DNA of 64,000 nt from an uncultured Collinsella sp. (lineage in GTDB: Bacteria; Actinomycetota; Coriobacteriia; Coriobacteriales; Coriobacteriaceae). The notes beneath the pieces are model-generated. The model did not search any database, was not told the origin of the DNA, and saw only the letters and a list, made by a program, of their open reading frames with translations. Within the stretch, counting starts at the first letter, position 1. Each line of letters starts with the position of its first letter. The position numbers and the translations under genes were made by a program. This document shows positions 1 through 7,016 of the stretch, in pieces. The DNA lies in assembly GCA_900540995.1 (NCBI GenBank), contig UQHO01000004.1, forward strand, positions 21,993 to 85,992, in the 5' to 3' direction.

Positions 1-412
1 GCGACTCGACGCCGATCTCGCTCAAGGCATCCTGATTCATGCTCGTGAGCACGGTGATGGCGACGAGTTTGGCGCGGTCCTCACGCGCCTCCTCGGCACC
101 CTCGCGGCAGGCAGCGAGCATAGCACCCGAGCCCAGGCCGTGGACCGAAAGCAGGTCGGCACCGGCAAGCGAGGCCGAGCGGGCAGCGCCGCGCACCTGA
201 TGCGGAATGTCATGGAACTTAAGGTCGAGGAAGACCTTAAAGTCAAGGTCCTTAAAGGTCTTGACGATCTGGGGACCCTCAGCGTAATAGAGCGTCATGC
301 CGACCTTGAGCCAGGCGGCATGGCCCGAAAGCTCGTGGGCGAGCTCGAGCGCGCGCTCACGGTCGCAGTCGAGGGCGACGATAACACGGTCGCGGGCATC
401 ATTCTCTAGCAT
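1..412 (-). CDS. pyrF: orotidine 5'-phosphate decarboxylase, partial (C-terminus beyond window start)
   Basis: Last step of UMP synthesis: decarboxylates OMP to UMP in the cytoplasm. The first 137 codons are present. The start of the barrel reads VIVALDCD, followed by AWLKVGMTLYY and the catalytic-region strand FLDLKFHDIP (the family's DxKxxDIP-type motif). The ATG at 412 overlaps the pyrD stop by 7 nt, so translation is probably coupled. It is the last visible gene of the minus-strand pyr operon. The 3' end lies outside the window, so completeness cannot be judged. Confidence 0.95.
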   Translation of the reverse strand, partial: MLENDARDRVIVALDCDRERALELAHELSGHAAWLKVGMTLYYAEGPQIVKTFKDLDFKVFLDLKFHDIPHQVRGAARSASLAGADLLSVHGLGSGAMLAACREGAEEAREDRAKLVAITVLTSMNQDALSEIGVES

Positions 413-1329
413 TCGAAAGCACCCACCAGCTCGTTGATGTCCTTTACGCCCTGGGACTCGGCCCAGGCCTCGAGCTCATGCGCGATCTTAAGCGAAGCAC
501 ACGGATCGACGAAGTTGGCCATGCCGACCGACACGCAGGTGGCGCCGGCCAGGATAAACTCAGCCGCATCCTCGCCAGTCATGACACCGCCGACACCGTT
601 GATGGGGATATCGACGGCCTGGGCAACCTCCCAGACCATGCGCACGGCGATGTGGTGGCAAAGCGGGCCAGAAAGGCCGCCCTTGGGCTTGGCAACGCGC
701 GACTTGCGGGTATGAACATCGATGGCCATGCCTTGGATGGAGTTAATGACCGAAAGGCCGTCGGCTCCCGCGGCCTCGAGAGCCTTGGCAATCTCGGCGA
801 CGTTAACCGGAGCCATCTTGACGAACAGCGGCTTATCGGTCACCTTGCGGCAGGCAGCCATAACGGAAGAGGCGCCCTCGGGCGTGGAGCCCATGGCGGC
901 ACCGCCGGCGGCGATGTTGGGGCAGCTCACGTTGATCTCGTAGCCGGCAGCCCAGGGGCATAGCTCGACATACATCTCGAGCGCGCGCACAAACTCATCA
1001 ACGGAGTGCCCGGCAACCTGGCAAATGACCTGGCAACCGTCCTTGGACAGCTGCTCGAGCCACGAGCCGGACTCACGGGCAAAGGCGGCGACACCGGGGT
1101 TCTGCAGGCCCACGGAGTTGATCATACCGCCAGGAATCTCGGCCATGCGGGGCGCAGGGTTGCCCGGCCAGGGCTCGGCGGCACAGCCCTTGGTGGTAAT
1201 GGCGCCCAGCTGGGAAACATCAAAGAAATTCTGAAACTGCCAACCGTAGCCAAAGGTACCGGCTGCGGTGTTAATGGGGTTCTGCATCTTGACGCCGCCG
1301 AAATCGACGGCCATGTTCACGGTACCCAC
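406..1329 (-). CDS. pyrD: dihydroorotate dehydrogenase, class 1B catalytic subunit
   Basis: Oxidises dihydroorotate to orotate using FMN. In class 1B enzymes electrons pass to NAD+ through PyrK, encoded immediately upstream. The TIM-barrel protein begins MAVDFGGVKMQNP after a short lead and contains INVSCPN and the FMN-phosphate end GVGGVMTGEDA. The open frame extends further upstream inside pyrK. I chose the GTG at 1329, which overlaps the pyrK stop (TAGTG) and has AAGGTGG about 10 nt before it, giving about 307 residues. The ATG at 1314 is the alternative start. Confidence 0.93.
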   Translation of the reverse strand: MGTVNMAVDFGGVKMQNPINTAAGTFGYGWQFQNFFDVSQLGAITTKGCAAEPWPGNPAPRMAEIPGGMINSVGLQNPGVAAFARESGSWLEQLSKDGCQVICQVAGHSVDEFVRALEMYVELCPWAAGYEINVSCPNIAAGGAAMGSTPEGASSVMAACRKVTDKPLFVKMAPVNVAEIAKALEAAGADGLSVINSIQGMAIDVHTRKSRVAKPKGGLSGPLCHHIAVRMVWEVAQAVDIPINGVGGVMTGEDAAEFILAGATCVSVGMANFVDPCASLKIAHELEAWAESQGVKDINELVGAFEC

Positions 1330-2120
1330 TAGAAGACCACCACCTTGGAAGCATCGAACACGGGGCCGCACATGCAGGCGCCCTTCATACCGTCGACCGT
1401 CTCGACATTGCAGGTGTTGCAGGCGCCAAAGCCACAGCTCATCATGCGCTCGAGCGACACCTCGCAGTACGCACCGGCCTCAGCGGCAGCAGCGGCGACT
1501 TTCTTCATCATGACGGCGGGGCCGCAGCTGGCCACGTAGTCGTAGCCGCCCTCGCCAAGCAGTTCTGCGGCAGGATCGGTGCAAAAACCGTGCGTGCCGA
1601 GCGAACCGTCGTCGGTGCACACGTTAACCGTGGCGCCCAGCGCGCGGAACTCATCGACACCCACGGCCTTGGACGCGGTGCCAAAGCCCAAGCACACGTC
1701 CACATCAACACCCTGCTCGGCAAGCATACCGGCAAGACAAAGCACAGGCGGAACGCCGATACCACCGGCGACGAGCAAAGCCTTCCTGGTGCCCTCGGGT
1801 ACCATCCAGCCACGGCCACCGGGGCCCAGCAGGTTAGAGGTGGAGCCGGGGCCCATCTGGGACAAACGGCGGGTATCGTCGCCCACGACGGCGTACCACA
1901 GCTCGACGGTGCCAGCCTCGGCGTCGGCGCGGTAGAAACTCAAGGGCACACGAAGCAGAGAAGACGCATCGCCGGGGACGGCGATGTTCACAAACTGACC
2001 GGGCTTGAGCGCACTTGCAAGCTTGGGGGCCGAGATGACGAGCGAGAAGATGCCGTCGGCGATCTCCCGGTTCGAGACGACCTCGAAGTCGTGCATGCGT
2101 GCAGTGGAAGGTGTGGGCAT
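1329..2120 (-). CDS. pyrK: dihydroorotate dehydrogenase electron transfer subunit
   Basis: FAD/[2Fe-2S] reductase subunit that moves electrons from PyrD to NAD+. It has a ferredoxin-reductase fold: the FAD-binding motif RVPLSFY near residue 57, a glycine-rich NAD motif LLVAGGIGVPP near 114, and a C-terminal cysteine cluster CGFGACNTC plus a fourth Cys in GACMCGP for the 2Fe-2S centre. Length 263 residues is normal for the family. The ATG at 2120 is preceded by GGAG at 5-nt spacing. Its presence directly before pyrD indicates the NAD-linked class 1B enzyme. Confidence 0.95.
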   Translation of the reverse strand: MPTPSTARMHDFEVVSNREIADGIFSLVISAPKLASALKPGQFVNIAVPGDASSLLRVPLSFYRADAEAGTVELWYAVVGDDTRRLSQMGPGSTSNLLGPGGRGWMVPEGTRKALLVAGGIGVPPVLCLAGMLAEQGVDVDVCLGFGTASKAVGVDEFRALGATVNVCTDDGSLGTHGFCTDPAAELLGEGGYDYVASCGPAVMMKKVAAAAAEAGAYCEVSLERMMSCGFGACNTCNVETVDGMKGACMCGPVFDASKVVVF

Positions 2121-2163
2121 AGTCGCTCCAATCCCCCATGCGGTTGCATGGTCTAAACGAACA

Positions 2164-2192
2164 GAAAGCGCGGCACCGCAAGGGCGCCGCGC
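2164..2192 (-). terminator. GC-rich hairpin between pyrC and pyrK
   Basis: On the minus strand GCGCGGCGCC and GGTGCCGCGC form a stem with loop CTTGC, followed by TTTCTGTT. It lies between the end of pyrC and the start of pyrK, so it could cause partial termination inside the pyr operon or stabilise the upstream message. The T-run is weak. Confidence 0.45.
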
Positions 2193-2212
2193 ACAAAAGC
2201 GATAAGGCTATG

Positions 2213-3502
2213 CTAGCAGATGCAGCCGTCGGCGAGCGTCTGCTTGCCACCGACAAATACATCGGTGGCACGACCGGTGAGCGTGCGGCCGGCAAAACCG
2301 GAGTTCTCGGCGCGCGACTCGTAACCGTCCTCGCCAACCGTCCAGGTTGCGGAGGGGTCGAACACGGTCAGGTCGGCGACAGAGCCCGCCTTGACCTGAA
2401 CCTGATCGAGGCCCAGAATCTCACGCGGCTTGATGGCCATGAGCTCGACCATGCGGCTCACGCTCATCTTGCCCGTGTTGACCAGCTCGGTGAGGACGAG
2501 CGACAGAGAGGTCTCGAGGCCGATCATGCCAAAGGGCGCGAGCTCGAACTCGCGGGCCTTCTCCCACGGGGTGTGGGGAGCGTGATCGGTGACGATAGCG
2601 TCGACGGTGCCGTCGATGACACCCTGACGAATTGCCTCAGCGTCCTCATCGGTACGCAGCGGCGGATTGACCTTGAGAGAGGTGTTGTAGGTCTCGTCCA
2701 GGTCGTTCTCGGTCAGGAACATGTGGTGCGGGGTGGCCTCGCAGGTAACCTGAACGCCAGCGGCCTTACCGGCACGCACGATCTCCAGGCCATGGGCGGT
2801 GGAGATGTGCTGGATGTGCAGCTTGGCACCAGTCAGCTTGGCGATCTCGATGTCGCGGGCGATCTGGAGCTCCTCGCCGGCAGCCGGCCAGCCCTCGAGA
2901 GCCAGACGGGTCGAGACCTTGCCCTCGTTGATCTGGCCGTGGCCGACCAGGTCCTCGTCCTGGCAGTGGCTCATAAAGACCTTGCCGAACATCTTGCCGT
3001 AGTCCATGCAGCGACGGAGCATGCCCGCGCCCTGCACGCCGCGACCGTCGTCGGTGAAGGCGACGGCGCCATGGGCGACCATATCGCCCATCTCGGACAT
3101 GGCCTCGCCCTTAAGACCGCGGGTCATGGCGCCCGACGGATAGACGCGGCAGTGACCGACCTCGGCAGCACGGGACTTGACGAACTCCACGACGGTGCCG
3201 TTATCGGTGACGGGATCGGTGTTGGGCATGGAGCACACACCGGTAAAGCCGCCCTTGGCAGCTGCGCGAGTGCCGCTCTCGATGTCCTCTTTGACCTCGT
3301 AGCCGGGCTCGCGAAGGTGAACGTGCATATCCACCAGGCCGGGGACGAGGTACTTGCCGGAAAGGTCGCGGACCTCGGCTCCCTCGACGGCGAGATTCTC
3401 GCCGACCTCGGCGATCTTGTCGCCGTCAATCAGGACGTCAACGACACCGTCAAGCTCGACAGACGGGTCGACGACGTGGGTATTCTTAAGAAGCAAGGCC
3501 AT
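2213..3502 (-). CDS. pyrC: dihydroorotase
   Basis: Zinc amidohydrolase that cyclises carbamoyl-aspartate to dihydroorotate. The metal-binding motif DMHVHLREPG is near residue 57. Later motifs include THDSA-equivalent metal ligands in HIQHIST, and TDHAPHT near residue 300. Length 429 residues fits the class I enzymes. The frame is open further upstream through pyrB, but family alignment and the ATG at 3502 (MALLLKNTHVVD) fix the start; it overlaps the pyrB end by 17 nt. Confidence 0.96.
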   Translation of the reverse strand: MALLLKNTHVVDPSVELDGVVDVLIDGDKIAEVGENLAVEGAEVRDLSGKYLVPGLVDMHVHLREPGYEVKEDIESGTRAAAKGGFTGVCSMPNTDPVTDNGTVVEFVKSRAAEVGHCRVYPSGAMTRGLKGEAMSEMGDMVAHGAVAFTDDGRGVQGAGMLRRCMDYGKMFGKVFMSHCQDEDLVGHGQINEGKVSTRLALEGWPAAGEELQIARDIEIAKLTGAKLHIQHISTAHGLEIVRAGKAAGVQVTCEATPHHMFLTENDLDETYNTSLKVNPPLRTDEDAEAIRQGVIDGTVDAIVTDHAPHTPWEKAREFELAPFGMIGLETSLSLVLTELVNTGKMSVSRMVELMAIKPREILGLDQVQVKAGSVADLTVFDPSATWTVGEDGYESRAENSGFAGRTLTGRATDVFVGGKQTLADGCIC

Positions 3503-4430
3503 TATCGGCACCTCCAAGCAGCAGATACAGGATAGCCATACGCACGCAGATACCGGCGTAGACCTGCTCCAGGATGACGGAGCGTTGCGGGTGGTCGGCC
3601 ATATAGGAGTCGAACTCGACGCCGCGGTTGATGGGGCCCGGGTGGCAGATGATCGCATCGGGCTTCATGAGCTTCTCGCGGTCCTTGGTCAGGCCGAAGA
3701 GCTTGTGATACTCGCGAATCGTGGGGAACGGAGCGCCCTCAAGGCGCTCCTGCTGCACGCGCAGCATGTAGACGACGTCCAGCTCGGGCAGGACGGAATC
3801 GAGGTCGCTCGTCACGTGGTCGCAACCCAGAACCTCGGGCGCCGGCGGCAGCAGCGTGCCGGGGGCGACAGCGTAGGTCTCGCAGCCCATGATCTTAAGG
3901 GCGGGGATCAGCGAGCCGCAGACACGGGAGTGCGCGATATCGCCGACGACAGCGACCTTCAGACCGTGGAAGTCACCCTTGTGCTCCCAGATGGTGTACA
4001 GGTCGAGCAGGGCCTGCGTAGGATGGTTGTGCTTGCCGTCGCCGGCGCAGATAACGCTCGCGGGCGAGTTCTGCGTGACGATATAGGGAGCACCGGCGTG
4101 CTTATCGCGAACGACGATGCAATCAATCTTGTAGGCGTTGAGGGTCTCGACGGTGTCGACGAGGCTCTCGCCCTTGACCGTGGAGGTCGAGGAGCCGCCA
4201 AAGTTGAGGCTGTCGGCTGAAAGGCGCTTCTCGGCGAGCTCGAAGGAGCTGCGGGTGCGCGTCGAGGGCTCGTTGAACATGTTGACGATGGTCTTGCCCT
4301 TGAGCGTGGGGACCTTCTTGATCGCACGCTCGTTGACCTCGGAGAACGCCTTGGCGGTCTCGAGGATGAGCTTGATGTCCTCTTCGGAGTACTCGGTAAT
4401 GTCGATCAGGTGCTTATGGTTGAACGCCAC
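3486..4430 (-). CDS. pyrB: aspartate carbamoyltransferase catalytic subunit
   Basis: Condenses carbamoyl phosphate with aspartate, the committed step of pyrimidine synthesis. The carbamoyl-phosphate binding motif NEPSTRTRSSFE is near residue 52 and HPTQALLD near 130. The protein is 314 residues, typical for the catalytic chain. No pyrI regulatory subunit gene is present, as usual for PyrR-controlled operons. The start is the GTG at 4430: GGAGGTGAG lies 7 nt before it, inside the end of pyrR, and family alignment begins at VAFNHKHLI. Confidence 0.96.
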   Translation of the reverse strand: MAFNHKHLIDITEYSEEDIKLILETAKAFSEVNERAIKKVPTLKGKTIVNMFNEPSTRTRSSFELAEKRLSADSLNFGGSSTSTVKGESLVDTVETLNAYKIDCIVVRDKHAGAPYIVTQNSPASVICAGDGKHNHPTQALLDLYTIWEHKGDFHGLKVAVVGDIAHSRVCGSLIPALKIMGCETYAVAPGTLLPPAPEVLGCDHVTSDLDSVLPELDVVYMLRVQQERLEGAPFPTIREYHKLFGLTKDREKLMKPDAIICHPGPINRGVEFDSYMADHPQRSVILEQVYAGICVRMAILYLLLGGADNGLAS

Positions 4431-4434
4431 GGTA

Positions 4435-5031
<597 letters not shown>

Positions 5032-5058
5032 TCACATGTCTTGACTGCTGACACAGTC

Positions 5059-5096
5059 AAAAAAATAGATGCCCGACCGCTTAAGCGGACCAGACA
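5059..5096 (-). terminator. pyr operon leader terminator (attenuator)
   Basis: In the minus-strand transcript TGTCTGGTCCGC and GCGGTCGGGCA pair around a TTAA loop (one bulged G and wobble pairs) and are followed by TCTATTTTTTT. It lies about 40 nt upstream of the pyrR start and directly after the candidate PyrR-binding hairpin, the arrangement expected for transcription attenuation. Confidence 0.75.
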
Positions 5097-5143
5097 CCCA
5101 CAGGAAAGGCTGCTCTTTGGCAGCTATGTAATTCCATGTGGGT
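5096..5143 (-). promoter_or_regulatory. PyrR-binding (anti-antiterminator) hairpin of the pyr leader
   Basis: The minus-strand RNA folds as ACCCACA paired with TGTGGGT, GGAA with TTCC, an asymmetric internal loop, then GCTGC with GCAGC closing the hexaloop CAAAGA. The known PyrR target is a stem-loop with a CNGNGA-type hexaloop and an internal bulge; this loop matches at five of six positions. The 3' arm ends where the terminator stem begins, so the two elements are adjacent as in known pyr leaders. Confidence 0.65.
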
Positions 5144-5160
5144 ATCTCGTACCCCTTTAA

Positions 5161-5383
5161 TGGTCAAGGGATAGTGTAGCCAACCTCGAGCTTAATTGCG
5201 AGCATAAATACAGAGCAATCCGTAAACGTGCGCAGGCGCTCCATAAACATATATATATTTGTGGGACGAGCTTGAAAACACACGCACGAGCTGGCATAAT
5301 CCCCTCTGCTGCACGCAAATCGGATCTACGTCCAGGGCCGTAGCGTGGGCACTATCGCCAAAAGAGGAATATCTCTGTGTAGA
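5161..5383. other. divergent intergenic region between pyrR leader and rpmB promoter
   Basis: No coding signal is seen here. It should contain the minus-strand pyr promoter; a TACACT in the minus sequence near 5178 is a possible -10 but has no convincing -35. An AT-rich run (ATATATATATTTG near 5251) stands out against the GC-rich surroundings. Nothing else is recognisable. Confidence 0.4.
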
Positions 5384-5415
5384 TTGCGCACAGGGAGCGA
5401 CTTCTGTGCTATAGT
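5384..5415 (+). promoter_or_regulatory. rpmB promoter, extended -10 type
   Basis: TGCTATAGT gives an extended -10 (TATAGT at 5410-5415). A weak -35-like TTGCGC lies at 5384-5389 with a 20-nt spacer, longer than ideal, so recognition may depend on the TG element. The start codon of rpmB follows about 50 nt downstream. Confidence 0.5.
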
Positions 5416-5469
5416 TCAGGCTTGTTTGTTAACGCGACATGTTCGTTTGTCGCCCAAGGAGGGTCAGTT

Positions 5470-5658
5470 ATGTCCAAAGTTTGCGAAGTTTGCGGTAAGC
5501 ACCCCGTTGCCGGTCGCTCCATCAGCCACTCTCACCGCGTCACCAACCGTAAGTTCCGCCCCAACATCCAGCGCGTCTACGTCGTCGTCGATGGTCACCG
5601 TCGTAAGATGAACGTTTGCTCCACCTGCCTCAAGTCCGGCAAGGTTGCGCGCTCCTAA
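5470..5658 (+). CDS. rpmB: 50S ribosomal protein L28
   Basis: Small basic ribosomal protein of 62 residues beginning MSKVCEVCGKHP, with the family's SISHSHRVTNRKFRPN core. The cysteine pairs CEVC and CSTC suggest a zinc-binding (C+) version. The longer open frame starts at 5422, but family length and the AAGGAGGG sequence at 5456-5463 place the start at 5470. It is transcribed alone, with its own promoter and terminator. Confidence 0.97.
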   Translation: MSKVCEVCGKHPVAGRSISHSHRVTNRKFRPNIQRVYVVVDGHRRKMNVCSTCLKSGKVARS

Positions 5659-5726
5659 ATAAGGTCTTACCAACAAGTACCTCGGACTCTCCGGGTCAAA
5701 GACCTCGCGTTCACATAGAACTTACC

Positions 5727-5760
5727 AAAGGCGTTCTCCCCTACGGAGGGCGCCTTTTTT
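5727..5760 (+). terminator. rpmB terminator
   Basis: AAGGCG-TT-CTCC pairs with GGAG-GG-CGCCTT around CCTAC, followed by a T-run to 5760. This is a clear intrinsic terminator after rpmB. Confidence 0.85.
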
Positions 5761-5761
5761 G

Positions 5762-5812
5762 CACTCATTGGGGACAGACTTACATGAGTGTTTTCATGCA
5801 TTGGGGACAGAC
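5762..5812 (+). repeat. left RAYT-flanking repeat pair
   Basis: Two direct units with the core CATTGGGGACAGAC, 33 nt apart. The first unit begins CACTCAT and is followed at 5784 by ATGAGTG, so it can form a 7-bp stem. It directly follows the rpmB terminator. Confidence 0.8.
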
Positions 5813-5845
5813 GTAACGCATGCCGGCAGCGGTTCGGCCCCTGCC

Positions 5846-6622
5846 TCAGGCCGCCTCGTTCCAGCCTGTGGTGGCCTTGGTTACGCTTGTAGCGCCGATA
5901 CCGGTGATACGGGCAATTTGCTTGACCGTGAGATGGGCCCGCCTGAGCCTTAGCAGACAGGCATCGCGTTCGGGGCGTGGCAGGGCCTTGAGCAGCGCAG
6001 GATCAATGCTCGGCAGGGCCTCGTGTGCGACGGTAAGGGCATCCTCGTCTGGAATCCGTCGACGCGGAAGAATCTCAACTGACCAGATCCGCTCGGCAAC
6101 TTCCTTAAGATGCTCGCAATAGCGACGGGAACCCCCGACAATATCGAGCATGGGGGCCGCATCGCAGATACCAAAGGGATCGTATCCCAGCTGGTATGCC
6201 TTGTAGCTTGACCAGCGGTAGGCATCAAGCGAGTCGAGCGCACCTTTCACGGGATTGAGATGGATATAATCGAGCAACTGCACCGCCTGCGTGTCCGACT
6301 CGACCGCGACCCGCGAATAGCGATTATCAAACAGGTGGCCCGTTCTTCCGGTTTTCCCATTGAAATACTTGGCATAGGCCGTCAGCGCGCACTGCATTGC
6401 CTTTGAAAGGTTGTCAAATGGGTCATCAACCATCAAATGGAAGTGGTTGTCCATAAGGCACCAGGCCAACACCGCCACGTCATGGCAAGCAAACCTGTCC
6501 GAGATGTCCGATAAGAAACGATATCGGTCAGAGTCATCTTCAAAAATGATCTGTTTGGAGTTGCCACGGTCAAAGACGTGGTAATAGCCGGTGAGCGAAA
6601 TTTCGCGGGCGCATCGGGGCAT
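5846..6622 (-). CDS. REP-associated tyrosine transposase (Y1_Tnp, IS200-like)
   Basis: HUH single-strand endonuclease-like protein of 258 residues. The two-histidine motif is in DNHFHLMV near residue 59, and the nucleophile-region tyrosine in LLDYIHLNPVKGAL near residue 120. The N-terminal TGYYHVFDRGN is the typical family opening. A C-terminal segment from about residue 225 (LTVKQIARITGIGATSVTKA) looks like a helix-turn-helix. In known RAYTs these proteins bind and cleave REP hairpins. The ATG at 6622 is preceded by AAAGGAG. The gene appears intact. It is oriented against rpmB and away from adhE. Confidence 0.9.
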   Translation of the reverse strand: MPRCAREISLTGYYHVFDRGNSKQIIFEDDSDRYRFLSDISDRFACHDVAVLAWCLMDNHFHLMVDDPFDNLSKAMQCALTAYAKYFNGKTGRTGHLFDNRYSRVAVESDTQAVQLLDYIHLNPVKGALDSLDAYRWSSYKAYQLGYDPFGICDAAPMLDIVGGSRRYCEHLKEVAERIWSVEILPRRRIPDEDALTVAHEALPSIDPALLKALPRPERDACLLRLRRAHLTVKQIARITGIGATSVTKATTGWNEAA

Positions 6623-6752
6623 GGTCTCTCCTTTCAAAGCCGTACAGGCAACACCTAAAAGGAGAGAAGGAACGCGAAATGCTGAGCCTGTGACCTATTT
6701 ATATACAATGAACGACAAAAACATGCCCAAAACGACAAAATGACAAATCGAT

Positions 6753-6803
6753 GTCTGTCCCAAATGAGTGAAAGCACACATATAAGTCTGTCCCCAATGA
6801 GTG
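6753..6803 (-). repeat. right RAYT-flanking repeat pair
   Basis: Inverted counterpart of the left pair: GTCTGTCCCAAATGAGTG at 6753-6770 and GTCTGTCCCCAATGAGTG at 6786-6803, again 33 nt apart. The unit at 6786 is identical over 18 nt, reverse-complemented, to the first unit at 5762. Confidence 0.8.
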
Positions 6804-6882
6804 TAATGAACAAACAATGAACAAACTCCACACCATAGCCATGGGGAAACTAGGAATTCGCCCGGAGAAGACGTTCGGCTTT

Positions 6883-6900
6883 TAGTTAAATGGTTAAAAC
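6883..6900 (+). promoter_or_regulatory. candidate Rex-type operator upstream of adhE
   Basis: TAGTTAA-ATGG-TTAAAAC resembles the Rex consensus TTGTTAA-N4-TTAACAA at 11 of 14 arm positions. Rex, an NADH-sensing repressor, commonly controls adhE in anaerobic Gram-positives. No rex gene is in the window, so the assignment rests on motif and target only. Confidence 0.4.
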
Positions 6901-6924
6901 GCTTCAGTTTATTGAAGCGTTTTA
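6895..6924. promoter_or_regulatory. perfect 12-bp palindrome upstream of adhE
   Basis: TAAAACGCTTCA and TGAAGCGTTTTA are exact inverted copies around GTTTAT. The palindrome overlaps the end of the Rex-like site. It could be an operator, or a hairpin with short T-runs on both sides; it does not end any obvious transcript. The probable adhE -10 TATCAT (with TGC before it) is at 6971-6976. Confidence 0.5.
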
Positions 6925-7016
6925 GTGTGCCTTTTAGAGGAATCTGACCGTTCGCCGAATAATTTCTTGCTATCATGCAAGGCGTAGGGTAAATCTCCGA
7001 TCGCAAGGAGACACAA

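Larger units (their letters stand above)
5762..6803 (-). mobile_element. RAYT element: REP-associated tyrosine transposase with inverted repeat pairs
   Basis: A single Y1-transposase gene (5846-6622) lies between two copies of a two-unit repeat. Left: CACTCATTGGGGACAGAC at 5762-5779 and CATTGGGGACAGAC at 5799-5812. Right, in inverted orientation: units at 6753-6770 and 6786-6803. Units are spaced 33 nt at both ends. This is the known layout of RAYT genes flanked by REP-type repeats. No target-site duplication was identified. Confidence 0.7.

Noticed and set aside
2138..3535. 465-codon plus-strand open frame over pyrC
   Set aside because: Shadow of dihydroorotase on the minus strand; repetitive Gly/Asp/Leu/His composition, no motif.
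5041..5060. Perfect small palindrome TTGACTG-CTGACA-CAGTCAA before pyrR as an operator
   Set aside because: It sits between the terminator and the ribosome-binding site in the transcribed leader; without conservation data I would not name it as an operator.
5059..5143. CRISPR or riboswitch in the pyr leader
   Set aside because: No repeat-spacer pattern; the folds match PyrR attenuation rather than a metabolite riboswitch.
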